Shown: positions 45,576 to 53,745, counted from the stretch's first letter. The stretch: DNA of 64,000 bases from an uncultured Alphaproteobacteria bacterium (GCA_903822175.1 CAIJOB010000030.1:62001-126000), one strand, 5' to 3'. The notes: a model not told the origin generated them from the sequence alone. Made by a program: numbers and translations.

Positions 45576-46847
45576 TCAGCGCCCGAGCGCCCGCCAGCCG
45601 ATGTCGGTGCGGTGGAAACCCTCCGGCCAGTCGATCAGGGCGACAGCGCCATAGGCCCGCTCGCGCGCTTCGGCGAAGTCCTTGCCGACCGCGCACACGT
45701 TGAGGGCGCGGCCCGCGCCGGCGAGGACCGCACCGTCGTCGCCCGCTGACGTACCGGCCTGGAAGACCACGACGCCCTCGCCGAAGTCGGCGTCCAGACC
45801 GCCGATCACGCTGCCGGCCTTGGCGGGGCCGGGATAGCCCTGCGTCGCCAGCACCACGCAGACCGCGTCATCGTCACGCCATTTGGGTTCGTGCATCTCG
45901 TGCAGTCGCCCGGTGGCGCAGGCCAGCAGATAGGGCACCAGGTCGCTCTCCAGGCGCAGCATCAGCACCTGGCATTCCGGGTCGCCGAAGCGGGCGTTGA
46001 ACTCCACCAGCTTGGGTCCATGCCGCGTGGCCATCAGCTCCACGAACAGCACGCCGCGATAAGGCGCGCCATCGGCGGCGATGCCCTTGAACGCCGGCTC
46101 GACCAGCCGCTTGCGGGTCTGCTCCACCAGATCGTAGGTGAAGACCGGCGCCGGCGAATAGGTCCCCATGCCGCCGGTGTTCGGCCCCTCGTCGCCATCG
46201 AAGGCGCGCTTGTGATCCTGCGCCCAGCCGAACAGCATCGAATGCTTGCCGTCGCACAACGCGAACAGCGAGCCGATCTCGCCCTCAAGGAACTCCTCGA
46301 TCACGACCCGCGCGCCGGCTGCCCCGACGCTGCCGCCAAAGGTGTCGTCGATGGCCGCCTCGGCCGTCGCGCGGTCGGGCGCGATGACCACGCCCTTGCC
46401 CGCCGCCAGTCCATCAGCCTTGACCACATAGGGCGGCTGGAAATGCGCCAGCGCCGCCTTGGCCGCCGCCGCGTCGTCGCAGATGCGGTACTGGCTGGTC
46501 GGTAGATGGTGGCGGTCGCAGAACGCCTTGGTGAAGGCCTTGGAGCTCTCCAGTTGCCCGGCCGCCGCCGTCGGCCCGAAGCAGGGGATGCCGGCCTCAG
46601 CCAGGGCGTCGGCGAGGCCCGCCTCGATGGCCACCTCCGGCCCGATCACCACCAAGTCCGCCCTGATCTCGCGGGCCAGCTCCACCTGCCGCGCCACCTC
46701 GGTCGGCCCCACGGCGCGGACCTCGGCGATCCCCGCCATGCCCGGATTGCCCGGCGCGCAAACCAGCCGCGTTAGCAGCGGCGACTGCTTGATCTTCCAC
46801 GCCAGCGCATGCTCGCGCCCGCCGGAACCCACCAGGAGGATGTTCAT
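45576..46847 (-). CDS. purD: Phosphoribosylamine-glycine ligase
   Basis: A 423-residue GARS enzyme, normal length. It starts MNILLVGSGGREHALAWKIK, has PEVAIEAGLADALAEAGIPCFGPTAAAGQLE in the N domain, the ATP-grasp region with YVVKADGLAAGKGVVIAP and GSLFALCDGKHSMLF, and the metal-site VEFNARFGDPECQVLMLRL. It makes GAR from phosphoribosylamine, glycine and ATP in purine synthesis. It is downstream of phoB in the same direction with 21 bases between, an unusual coupling of purine synthesis to the phosphate regulon. Confidence 0.96.
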   Translation of the reverse strand: MNILLVGSGGREHALAWKIKQSPLLTRLVCAPGNPGMAGIAEVRAVGPTEVARQVELAREIRADLVVIGPEVAIEAGLADALAEAGIPCFGPTAAAGQLESSKAFTKAFCDRHHLPTSQYRICDDAAAAKAALAHFQPPYVVKADGLAAGKGVVIAPDRATAEAAIDDTFGGSVGAAGARVVIEEFLEGEIGSLFALCDGKHSMLFGWAQDHKRAFDGDEGPNTGGMGTYSPAPVFTYDLVEQTRKRLVEPAFKGIAADGAPYRGVLFVELMATRHGPKLVEFNARFGDPECQVLMLRLESDLVPYLLACATGRLHEMHEPKWRDDDAVCVVLATQGYPGPAKAGSVIGGLDADFGEGVVVFQAGTSAGDDGAVLAGAGRALNVCAVGKDFAEARERAYGAVALIDWPEGFHRTDIGWRALGR

Positions 46848-46868
46848 GGGTCCGCGCTTTAGCGCGGC

Positions 46869-47564
46869 TCAGCCTTCGAGGTCGAGCGAATAGCCCGCCG
46901 AGCGGACGGTGCGGATCGGGTCGTCGTCGTCGGAGACGCCCAACGCCTTGCGCAGGCGACCGATGTGCACATCCACCGTCCGCGCCTCGACATAGACGTC
47001 GGAGCCCCAGACGGCGTCGAGCAGCTGTTCGCGGGAGAACACCCGGCCCGGGTGCTGCATCAGGTAGTCGAGCAGGCGGAACTCGGTGGGGCCCAGATGG
47101 ATCTCGGCGCCGGCGCGCTTCACCCGGTGGGCGACGCGGTCGATCAAGAGGTCGCCGCGGCGCACGCGGTCTTCGGCCAAGCCGGGGCGGATGCGGCGCA
47201 GCACCGCGCGGATGCGGGCGGTCAGCTCGGTCATCGAGAACGGCTTCACCAGATAGTCGTCGGCGCCGGTGTCGAGGCCGCGCACCCGGTCGCTCTCCTC
47301 GCCCCGCGCGGTGAGCATGATGATCGGCACGTTGCGGGTCTCGTTGCGCTGGCGAAGCCTGCGGCAGACCTCGATTCCCGAGACCTTGGGCAGCATCCAG
47401 TCGAGCACGATCAGGTCGGGCAGGCGCTCGTCGACAAGCAGCAACGCCTCTTCGCCGTCACCGGCCAGGGCGATGTCGTAGCCTTCCTTCTGCAGGTTGT
47501 ACTGCAGGAGGGTCGCGAGCGAATCCTCGTCCTCAACGACCAGGATGTGCGGCGTCATCTGCAT
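46869..47564 (-). CDS. phoB: Phosphate regulon response regulator PhoB
   Basis: A 231-residue OmpR/PhoB family regulator. The receiver has acidic residues E11/D12, phospho-acceptor D55 (LIVLDWMLPKVSG) and the T/K switch (MLTARGEES and VKPFSM). The winged-helix domain from about 130 has LGPTEFRLLDYLMQHPGRVFSREQLLDAVWG, and RTVRSAGYSL closes the wing. Activated by PhoR, it induces phosphate-scavenging genes. GAGG precedes the start. It follows phoU by 10 bases. Confidence 0.95.
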   Translation of the reverse strand: MQMTPHILVVEDEDSLATLLQYNLQKEGYDIALAGDGEEALLLVDERLPDLIVLDWMLPKVSGIEVCRRLRQRNETRNVPIIMLTARGEESDRVRGLDTGADDYLVKPFSMTELTARIRAVLRRIRPGLAEDRVRRGDLLIDRVAHRVKRAGAEIHLGPTEFRLLDYLMQHPGRVFSREQLLDAVWGSDVYVEARTVDVHIGRLRKALGVSDDDDPIRTVRSAGYSLDLEG

Positions 47565-47574
47565 CTGCGCCGCC

Positions 47575-48264
47575 TCAGGCCAGGCCGTCGGTCTTCGGCC
47601 GGCCGCCGACCATCTCGGCGCCGGTGATCTGATAGTGGACGATCTCGGCGATGTTGGTGGCGTGGTCGCCGATCCGCTCGAGGTTCTTGGCGACGAACAG
47701 CATGTGGGCGCAGGCGGTGATCGTGCGCGGGTCGCCCATCATGTAGGTGAGCAGCTCGCGGAACAGCGAATTGTAGTGCTCGTCGACCTCGTCGTCCTGG
47801 CTCCAGACCGCCAGCGCGCGCTCCAGATCGGAGCGGCTATAGGCGTCGAGCACGCTGGAAAGCCGGCCCAGCACCAGCTTGCCCATCCGCTCGATGGAGC
47901 GGGTCAGCGGGGTAAGCGGATCGCTCTCGATGATCACCAGGGTGCGCTTGGCGATGTTCTTGGCGAGGTCCCCGCAACGTTCGAGATTGTTGGCCACCTT
48001 CATGGCCGCCACCGCGCGGCGCAGATCGTCGGCCACCGGCTGGCGCAGGGCGATCAGCCGGATGGTTTTGCGTTCGATGTCGCGCTCGGCCTCGTCCAGC
48101 TTGTCGTCGCGGACCACCACCGAGGAGGCGAGCTCCTGGTTGCGCTTGACCACGCCGCTGACGGCGTCGGCCACCTGCGCCTCGCAGAGACCGCCCATGC
48201 GTACGCACTCAGCCGCCAGGCTGTTCAGCTCATCTTCGTAGGATTTGACGATGTGCTCGTTCAT
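47575..48264 (-). CDS. phoU: Phosphate signalling complex protein PhoU
   Basis: A 229-residue, all-helical protein from ATG 48264. It has two PhoU repeats, MNEHIVKSYEDELNSLAAEC with MGGLCEAQVADAV and later MGDPRTITACAHMLFVAKNLERIGDHATNIAE, whose ERIGDHATN motif is the metal-cluster signature; the first repeat has NNLERCGDLAKNIAK. PhoU couples PstB to PhoR and restrains the regulon under phosphate sufficiency. It sits between phoR and phoB, but no pst genes are in the cluster. Confidence 0.95.
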   Translation of the reverse strand: MNEHIVKSYEDELNSLAAECVRMGGLCEAQVADAVSGVVKRNQELASSVVVRDDKLDEAERDIERKTIRLIALRQPVADDLRRAVAAMKVANNLERCGDLAKNIAKRTLVIIESDPLTPLTRSIERMGKLVLGRLSSVLDAYSRSDLERALAVWSQDDEVDEHYNSLFRELLTYMMGDPRTITACAHMLFVAKNLERIGDHATNIAEIVHYQITGAEMVGGRPKTDGLA

Positions 48265-48350
48265 CTGGCTCGCCTCTCGGACGTCCGAAGGTTGGGTGGG
48301 CCAACTTAGGCACACATTGGACGGTCCGCACGCCCGGCTATGCTACAGTC

Positions 48351-49517
48351 TCATGACGCTTTGACGACGCCGCCCGGTGGAACGTCCGGCGCGCTCGCCA
48401 TCGGGAAATAGGCGGTGAAGGTCGAGCCCTCGCCTTCGGCGCTGGCGACCACCAGGCCGCCGCGGTGGCGGTTCATGATGTGCTTGACGATGGCGAGGCC
48501 CAGGCCGGTGCCCGACCGCGCGCCGCTCTTCTGCCCGTCCACCCGATAGAACCGCTCCGAGAGCCTGGGCAGGTTCTGGCGCGCGATGCCGGGGCCAAGG
48601 TCGACAATCCTGAGCGACGCATAGGTCTCCGCCGAGGGATCGGGCGCCACCAGCGACAGGCGGGGCACGCCCTCGGGGCTCGCCGCGGCGGCGAGGTCGG
48701 TGAGCCCGCTCTGCAGCTCGACCCGCACCGCCGCCCCGTCAGGCGAATATTTGATGGCGTTGTCGATTAGGTTCTGGACCACCTGCACGATCTGGTCGCG
48801 CTCACCGCGCACCGAGACCGAACCCGCCGCGCAGGGCCGCCAGTCCAGCTTGATCCGCCGCTGCGCGCCCAGCGGCGCCGCCGCCTCCACCACCTCGCCG
48901 ACCAGCAGCACCAGATCGACCACGCCCTTGGGCGCGACGTGCTCGTCGAGTTCGATGCGGCTGAGTGAGGTCAGGTCGGCGATCAGGCGGGCCATGCGGT
49001 CGGCCTGGGCCTGCATGATGCCGAGGAACTTGTCGCGCGCCGCCGGGTCGTCCTTGGCGTGGCCGCGCAGAGTCTCGATGAAGCCGGAGAGCGAGGCCAG
49101 CGGCGTGCGCAGCTCATGGCTGGCGTTGGCCAGGAAATCGACCCGCGTGCGCTCCACCCGCCGCACCTCGGTCTCGTCGTGGAAGGTCAGCAGCGCCAGC
49201 CGCGTCCCGTCCAGGCCACGCCCCAGCGACCGCGCGCGCACCCGCAGGGAGCGGGTCTGGGCGCCGGTGGTCTCGTAAAAGCCCTCGGTGTCAGCCTCGT
49301 CGAACAGCGCCCGGTCGACCGCGCCCAGCACCTCCGGATCGCGTACAGCGGAGAGCAGCATCCCCTCCTCGGCGGTGATCCGCAGCAGCTCGCGGGCGGC
49401 GGCGTTGGCCAGGATGTAGCGCCGCCCGGTCAGGTCGTCGCGCTCCAGCCCCGTCACCACCAGGATCGGGTCCGGCAGGGCGTCGACCAGCGCCGCATAG
49501 AGCTGCGGGGCCGGCAT
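48351..49517 (-). CDS. phoR: Phosphate regulon sensor histidine kinase PhoR, without N-terminal membrane helices
   Basis: A 388-residue kinase. A PAS-like domain occupies residues 5-115 (LYAALVDALPDPILVV, RRYILANAAARELL), then the HisKA dimer helix with F-L-A-N-A-S-H134-E-L-R-T-P-L, and a HATPase domain with NLIDNAIKYSPDG, DLGPGIARQNLP and GTGLGLAIVKH. It lacks the transmembrane region of E. coli PhoR. An upstream in-frame CTG at 49547 with GGAG 8 bases ahead would add only 10 residues (LSLLDPLPSS), so the protein is soluble either way. phoU lies 86 bases downstream. Confidence 0.9.
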   Translation of the reverse strand: MPAPQLYAALVDALPDPILVVTGLERDDLTGRRYILANAAARELLRITAEEGMLLSAVRDPEVLGAVDRALFDEADTEGFYETTGAQTRSLRVRARSLGRGLDGTRLALLTFHDETEVRRVERTRVDFLANASHELRTPLASLSGFIETLRGHAKDDPAARDKFLGIMQAQADRMARLIADLTSLSRIELDEHVAPKGVVDLVLLVGEVVEAAAPLGAQRRIKLDWRPCAAGSVSVRGERDQIVQVVQNLIDNAIKYSPDGAAVRVELQSGLTDLAAAASPEGVPRLSLVAPDPSAETYASLRIVDLGPGIARQNLPRLSERFYRVDGQKSGARSGTGLGLAIVKHIMNRHRGGLVVASAEGEGSTFTAYFPMASAPDVPPGGVVKAS

Positions 49518-49589
49518 CGACGACGGAAGGGGATCGAGCAGCGACAGCGGTGATTCTCCGTATTTCCTGACTCTAACATCCCCAGTCGT

Positions 49590-49607
49590 GTGTCAGGTCG
49601 GTGACAC
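49590..49607. promoter_or_regulatory. GTGTCA/TGACAC inverted repeat upstream of phoR
   Basis: GTGTCA (49590-49595) and TGACAC (49602-49607) flank a 6-base spacer, 73 bases upstream of the phoR ATG. TGTCA is the half-site core of Pho boxes, but Pho boxes are direct repeats, so this is an uncertain candidate for regulation of phoR. Confidence 0.25.
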
Positions 49608-49669
49608 TCGCCGCCAAGACCTGTTGACGAGGCGCCGGAACCCACCTTGGCTGTGTCCGTTGTTCGGCG

Positions 49670-50014
49670 TCAGGGAGGGAACGGGCCATCGCTGGCCCGT
49701 CGTGACCAGATGAGCGATCCATCCGATGCCGCACCCTCGAGCCTCGCCGCGACCGCCTCATGCCCGGCGTTGGGCGCGCGGCCCACCCAGCCGGTGCGGC
49801 CGGAAAAGGCCCGCTCCCAGGCCTCGCGGCGCTTGGCGGGATCGGAGACGAACTCCTGGAAATAGATGGGCTTCATCCGGCTCCAGACCCCACCGGGGCT
49901 GCGGAAGTCGGGGATGCCGGATTCTGTCGAGATGCCGGCGCCGGTGAACACCACCAGGCGCCGCGCGTCGGCGATCAGGCGGGCGAGGTCGGCCCGGGAG
50001 GCGCTTGCGGACAT
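49670..50014 (-). pseudogene. Truncated Sir2-family NAD-dependent deacetylase (N-terminal third only)
   Basis: The 114-residue frame opens like an intact bacterial sirtuin: [20 protein letters not shown], then [17 protein letters not shown] (NAD-binding GAG-x-S and DFR motifs at about 25-38), [20 protein letters not shown] and the [13 protein letters not shown] helix. Homology then stops at about residue 93, where the TQNVDGLH catalytic motif with the active-site histidine should follow. The remaining residues are unrelated and end in a stop. Family members are about 230-250 residues, so roughly 60 percent of the gene is gone. It lies between phoR and amtB. Confidence 0.8.
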
Positions 50015-50160
50015 GCCCTATCCTGCCGCAGCCGGGCGGCGCGGCGATAGGGGTCATTCTGGAGGAAGAGGGGCCGGTCCGACGAGTCGGTCGGGGGGCG
50101 CCAGATCTCGCCGGGCCGGCCCTGGACCGCCGGCGGGGGGGAGGAGCCGGGGGTCGTCAC
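49975..50160 (-). CDS. Possible small protein upstream of the sirtuin remnant
   Basis: A 61-codon frame from GTG 50160, overlapping the sirtuin remnant by 40 bases in another frame. It contains the ordered stretch [20 protein letters not shown] followed by [13 protein letters not shown], which looks like natural protein sequence, but the N-terminus is Pro-rich and no ribosome site is seen. It may be a real small gene once coupled to sir2, or chance. Confidence 0.25.
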   Translation of the reverse strand: MTTPGSSPPPAVQGRPGEIWRPPTDSSDRPLFLQNDPYRRAARLRQDRACPQAPPGPTSPA

Positions 50161-50200
50161 CGTAACCGGTTGAGGCGCGATAGGTTCCCTTGCGCGAATC

Positions 50201-50214
50201 GGAAGCAGATTTGC
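50201..50214 (+). promoter_or_regulatory. Candidate sigma-54 (-24/-12) promoter of amtB
   Basis: GG at 50201 and GC at 50213-50214 are separated by exactly 10 bases, with TTGC at the -12 element, 86 bases before the amtB ATG. Ammonium transporter genes are classical NtrC/RpoN targets, so the match is plausible, but the -24 box (CGGAAG) is imperfect compared with TGGCAC. Confidence 0.45.
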
Positions 50215-50299
50215 CGCTTTTCCAGGCGCCCGGCTTTGCCGATAGTGGGGGCAAGGACGCGTCTCCCATGCAGGGGTCGCCCAGGGACGGGGAAACACG

Positions 50300-51592
50300 A
50301 TGACCAGGATCACACGGATCGCGCTGACGGCGATCGCCATGGGCGCAGCCGCAGGGCCCGTGCTGGCCCAGCCGGCGGCCTCGCCCGATCCTGGGCACAC
50401 CGCCTGGATGCTGACGGCGACGGCGCTGGTCCTGCTGATGACTCTGCCGGGCCTGGCCCTGTTCTACGCCGGCCTCGTGCGGCTGAAGAACGTGCTGTCG
50501 GTGATGACCCATTGCATGGCCATCGCCTGCCTGGCCTCGGTCATCTGGCTGCTGGGAGGCTACAGCCTGGCCTTTTCCGGCGACGGGCCGCTGATCGGCG
50601 ATCTCGGCCGGTTCGGCCTTCTGCACGTGGACCGGACCACCCTCAAGGGTCTGATCCCGGAAAACCTGTTCTTCATGTTCCAGATGACCTTCGCGATCAT
50701 CACCCCGGCGCTGATCGTCGGCGCCTTCGTCGAGCGCATCCGGTTCGGCGCGGTGCTGCTGTTCTCGGGCCTGTGGCTGCTGGTGGTCTATGCGCCGGTC
50801 TGCCACTGGGTCTGGGGCGGCGGCTGGCTGATGGGCCGCCACGTGATGGACTACGCCGGCGGCTTGGTGGTCCACGCCACGGCGGGGGTCTCGGCGCTGG
50901 TGCTGGCCTGGCGGCTTGGCCCGCGCGACGGCTTTCCGCGCGACCTGTCGCCGCCGCACAATCCGGGCATGACCATGATGGGCGCCGCCATGCTTTGGGT
51001 CGGCTGGTACGGCTTCAACGCCGGCAGCGCGCTGGCCGCCAACGGCGATGCGGCCGCCGCCCTGATGTCGACCCACCTGTCGGCGGCGACCGCGGGTCTC
51101 GTCTGGGCGCTGATCGAGTGGCGCCGGTTCAAGCGGGCCAGCATGGTGGGCCTGGTGACCGGCGTGGTGGCGGGCCTGGCGACCGTCACTCCCGCGTCGG
51201 GATTCGTGGGGCCGCTGGGCGGGGTGGTGCTGGGCGCGGCGGGCAGTTTCGTCTGCTACCACGCGGTCGAATGGGTGAAGCACAAGCTCAAGGTCGACGA
51301 CAGCCTGGACGTCTTCGCCGTGCATGGGGTCGGCGGCATCCTGGGGACGCTGCTGGTGGCGGTGCTGGCCAGCCCGCTGTTCGGCGGCATCGGCTATGCC
51401 CCCGGGACCGGCATGGCCGACCAGGCCCTGACGCAGGGTCTGGGCGTGGTGATCGTCATGGCCTGGTCGGGCGTGGCGACCCTGGTCCTGGCGATCGTGG
51501 TCCAGCGGATGGTGGGGCTGCGCGCCCGCGACGAGGCCATCGACGACGGCCTGGACGTCTCGTCACATGGCGAGCGGGCCTGGAACCCCTAG
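50300..51592 (+). CDS. amtB: Ammonium transporter AmtB
   Basis: A 430-residue Amt/Rh protein. A signal-like first segment (ITRIALTAIAMGAAAGPVLA) is followed by eleven helices with PGLALFYAGLVRLKNVLSVM, FFMFQMTFAIITPALIVGAF, the pore histidine in GLVVHATAGVSALVLAW and the second in DVFAVHGVGGILGTLLVA, and the MLWVGWYGFNAGSAL motif. It conducts ammonium across the inner membrane and normally is gated by GlnK. No glnK lies next to it, which is atypical, since glnK-amtB pairs are usual. Tail-to-tail overlap of 4 bases with the DUF167 gene. Confidence 0.95.
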   Translation: MTRITRIALTAIAMGAAAGPVLAQPAASPDPGHTAWMLTATALVLLMTLPGLALFYAGLVRLKNVLSVMTHCMAIACLASVIWLLGGYSLAFSGDGPLIGDLGRFGLLHVDRTTLKGLIPENLFFMFQMTFAIITPALIVGAFVERIRFGAVLLFSGLWLLVVYAPVCHWVWGGGWLMGRHVMDYAGGLVVHATAGVSALVLAWRLGPRDGFPRDLSPPHNPGMTMMGAAMLWVGWYGFNAGSALAANGDAAAALMSTHLSAATAGLVWALIEWRRFKRASMVGLVTGVVAGLATVTPASGFVGPLGGVVLGAAGSFVCYHAVEWVKHKLKVDDSLDVFAVHGVGGILGTLLVAVLASPLFGGIGYAPGTGMADQALTQGLGVVIVMAWSGVATLVLAIVVQRMVGLRARDEAIDDGLDVSSHGERAWNP

Positions 51593-51873
51593 GCGGGCGG
51601 CGGCGCCCCAAAGGCGCGGGCGATGTCGCCCAGCGGGATGTCGCCGACCTCGATCCGCTTGACCCGCGCGGTCTGGCCGCTGACCAGGGATAGCGAGGAC
51701 TTGGGCTTGCGCAGGGACTTGGCCAGCAGCGCCAGCACCGCCTCATTGGCCGCGCCGTCGGCGGCGGCCTCGGAGACCCGGATCTTCAGCAGCAGCCGGC
51801 CGGAGTCGTCGCGGATCCAGCCTTCCACCGCGCCGCGGCCGCCGCGGGGCGTAACGCGGACGGCCAGCTGCAT
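51589..51873 (-). CDS. DUF167 (YggU-like) protein
   Basis: A 94-residue protein from ATG 51873. The DUF167 pattern is complete: LAVRVTPRGGRGAVEG, LLLKIRVSEAAADGAANEAV and LAKSLRKPKSSLSLVSGQTARVKRIEV. It is a small alpha/beta protein of unknown function conserved in bacteria and archaea. It begins 5 bases after yggT, a conserved neighbourhood in proteobacteria. Confidence 0.9.
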   Translation of the reverse strand: MQLAVRVTPRGGRGAVEGWIRDDSGRLLLKIRVSEAAADGAANEAVLALLAKSLRKPKSSLSLVSGQTARVKRIEVGDIPLGDIARAFGAPPPA

Positions 51874-51878
51874 GGCGG

Positions 51879-52184
51879 CTAGTGCAGGACGGCGATGATC
51901 GGCCCGAAGGCCAGCGGCAGCAGGTAGAGCCGCACGCCCTGGATCACCAGAAGCACGATGATCGGGCTGATATCGACCCCGCCCAGGGGCGGAATGATCT
52001 TCTGCACCGGGCGCAGGATCGGCCGGGTCACCGCGTCCAGGAAATGGGCGATGGAATAGACGGCGCGGTTGCGCAGGTTGATGACGTCGAAGGCCACCAG
52101 CCACGACAGGATCGCGCTGATGATCACGGCGACGACGAAGAGGCCCAGAAGCCCGTCGACGATGTAGTAGAGGAAGGATCCCAT
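51879..52184 (-). CDS. YggT family membrane protein
   Basis: A 101-residue protein with two YGGT-type hydrophobic segments, FVVAVIISAILSWLVAFDVI and IIVLLVIQGVRLYLLPLAFG, separated by AHFLDAVTRPILRPVQKIIP with the conserved D-x-x-T-x-P-x-L-x-P-x-R/Q loop. The family is tied to osmotic stress and, in Gram-positives, to cell division (YlmG). It is co-transcribed with the DUF167 gene. Confidence 0.92.
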   Translation of the reverse strand: MGSFLYYIVDGLLGLFVVAVIISAILSWLVAFDVINLRNRAVYSIAHFLDAVTRPILRPVQKIIPPLGGVDISPIIVLLVIQGVRLYLLPLAFGPIIAVLH

Positions 52185-52228
52185 GGTCGCGTTCTAGCGG
52201 TCTTTGCGCCGCACACAAGAAGGGCGGC

Positions 52229-52258
52229 TTGACAGAGCGGGGCCCAAAAGGGTTATTC
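52229..52258 (+). promoter_or_regulatory. Promoter of tRNA-Ala
   Basis: TTGACA at 52229-52234, a consensus -35, and TTATTC at 52253-52258 as -10 with 18 bases between; the tRNA begins 22 bases on. No other gene could use it. Confidence 0.6.
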
Positions 52259-52279
52259 CGCGCCTTCCTGGTCTTCCAG

Positions 52280-52355
52280 GGGGACCTAGCTCAGATGGTA
52301 GAGCGCCTCGTTCGCAATGAGGAGGTCAGGGGTTCGATTCCCCTCGGCTCCACCA
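52280..52355 (+). tRNA. tRNA-Ala (anticodon CGC) with two acceptor-stem mismatches
   Basis: A 76-base tRNA with encoded CCA. The D arm has TAGCTCAGATGGTAGAGC, the anticodon arm CCTCG-TTCGCAA-TGAGG gives anticodon CGC (reads GCG, alanine), and the T arm is AGGGG-TTCGATT-CCCCT. The acceptor 5 prime strand GGGGACC faces CGGCTCC: G3-U70, the alanine identity wobble, is present, but 5-68 (A-G) and 7-66 (C-C) do not pair. The promoter just upstream supports expression. Confidence 0.9.
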
Positions 52356-52938
52356 GGATTTCAATGTTTTCAGGTATATGATAGGTTTTTAGAGCGCCCC
52401 CTCTAGGGGGAGGCCAGACACTACGTGCCCGGATAAGCGCTGGATAAGAGATGCGCCCTGCCCGACTAGCGACCAGGCGCTATGCACCTCACCTGCCGAA
52501 GTTCGTCGAGGATGAAGCCCAACGCACGGCGGCCCGGGCGGCAAGAACTCGATGCGTTCGTAGCGCTGCCAGCCATCGGGACACTGCCTCCGTCTAGGTC
52601 GAGGAACCCCCTGCCCGCCCCCGAAAAACAATTCCGGAATCGTCCGCTGTGGCGAACGGGGCATGATGATCATCAGCCACTGCGACGCGGTGGATTCCTG
52701 TCGATCATCTCGCTTCCCTGATCACATGGCGCGCTCATTGCTGACACACCGCTGGAACGTCCGGTTTCGGGCATTGAGCTAAGGACTGCTCCCGACCCAA
52801 AGCGGCCCTACTAAGATACCGCTTACGGAGCGGGCGAACTCGGCATGTCCAATGGCAACTCCCTAAGGGGCCGCGGCGTTGTCAGCTTCTGACGTGCGGC
52901 TGTTTTGGGTCCGCCAGCTCCAACTCGGGAACCCGTAC
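52356..52938. other. Stretch without a credible gene, downstream of tRNA-Ala
   Basis: About 580 bases of lower-bias DNA. Short open frames on both strands lack ribosome sites, family likeness and codon bias. It contains a CCCCC-TCTA-GGGGG hairpin (52397-52410), possibly the tRNA terminator, and an imperfect inverted repeat at 52761-52805. The region begins right at the tRNA 3 prime end, the usual place for mobile DNA entry, but no integrase is seen. Confidence 0.5.
52761..52805. repeat. Imperfect inverted repeat of the CCCGACCCAAAGCGG type
   Basis: The left arm CCGGTTTCGGGCATTGAGC (52761-52779) and right arm GCTCCCGACCCAAAGCGG (52788-52805) are partly complementary around a short spacer. The right-arm sequence, read in either strand as CCGCTTTGGGTCGGGAGC, resembles a dispersed motif I associate with alphaproteobacterial intergenic repeats. 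The arms match at only about 11 of 18 positions, so it is a relic at best. Confidence 0.35.
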
Positions 52939-53745
52939 ATGCTGAAAGACTATCCCACCCGTTCCGACGTAACCGAGGTCGCGTCCAAGGTCCCGATCGT
53001 AACGCTCGGATTCTGGATCATCAAAATCCTGGCGACGACCCTCGGAGAGACCGGGGGAGACACTGTAACCATGACGTGGCTTGGCGAGACCACCTCGCAT
53101 CCCAATCCCTTCGGCTATCTGATCGGGACGGCGGTGTTCGGGCTGCTGTTGCTCGTGCTCGTCTGGGTTCAGGTGAGGGCGCGCAAATTCAAGCCCTCAC
53201 TCTATTGGGCCACCATCATCGCCTCGACCACGGCCGGCACAACCCTGGCCGACTTCGCCGACCGCTCTCTCGGCATCGGCTATCCTGGCGGGTCCCTGCT
53301 GCTGCTGGCGTGCGTGCTGCTCTCGCTCTTCGCCTGGAACCGGACGGTCGGCACGGTCGATCCGAACAGTGTGTCCGGCACGCGCCCGGAAATCTTCTAC
53401 TGGATCACCATCACGTTTTCCCAAACCCTCGGCACCGCTCTTGGCGACTGGATAGCTGATGCCGGGCTTGGATATTCTGGGGGCGCATTGGTCTTTGCCG
53501 CGGGGCTCGGCGTGCTTGTGCTACTCTATTTCGCAACGCGAGTTTCTCGCGTGTTCCTGTTCTGGGCCGCCTTCATCCTCACCCGCCCGCTTGGCGCGAC
53601 AGTGGGCGATTTCATCGACAAGCCGCATGCCAAGGGGGGGCTGGACCTGAGTCGGCCCATTGCATCGGTAGTGCTGCTGGTCGTGATCCTTGCCCTGATC
53701 ATGCTGCTACCCCAGCGCGCCGAACGACATCCAGCCTCGGCCTGA
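52939..53745 (+). CDS. COG4705-type membrane protein
   Basis: A 268-residue protein from ATG 52939 with eight to nine membrane segments. Repeated signatures are characteristic: KVPIVTLGFWIIKILATTLG then ETGGD, ASTTAGTTLADFADRSLGIG, TFSQTLGTALGDWIADAGLG and AFILTRPLGATVGDFIDKPH, so four T-x-G-x-x-x-x-D/E motifs line the membrane. The family is annotated as uncharacterised membrane-anchored protein and is common in plant-associated and soil proteobacteria; a transport role is guessed at only. A TTG at 52879 would extend it by 20 residues. Confidence 0.85.
   Translation: MLKDYPTRSDVTEVASKVPIVTLGFWIIKILATTLGETGGDTVTMTWLGETTSHPNPFGYLIGTAVFGLLLLVLVWVQVRARKFKPSLYWATIIASTTAGTTLADFADRSLGIGYPGGSLLLLACVLLSLFAWNRTVGTVDPNSVSGTRPEIFYWITITFSQTLGTALGDWIADAGLGYSGGALVFAAGLGVLVLLYFATRVSRVFLFWAAFILTRPLGATVGDFIDKPHAKGGLDLSRPIASVVLLVVILALIMLLPQRAERHPASA

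Noticed and set aside
52389-52721. Open frames on both strands after tRNA-Ala
   Set aside because: No ribosome site, no family likeness and mixed codon bias; the stretch is better described as gene-free.
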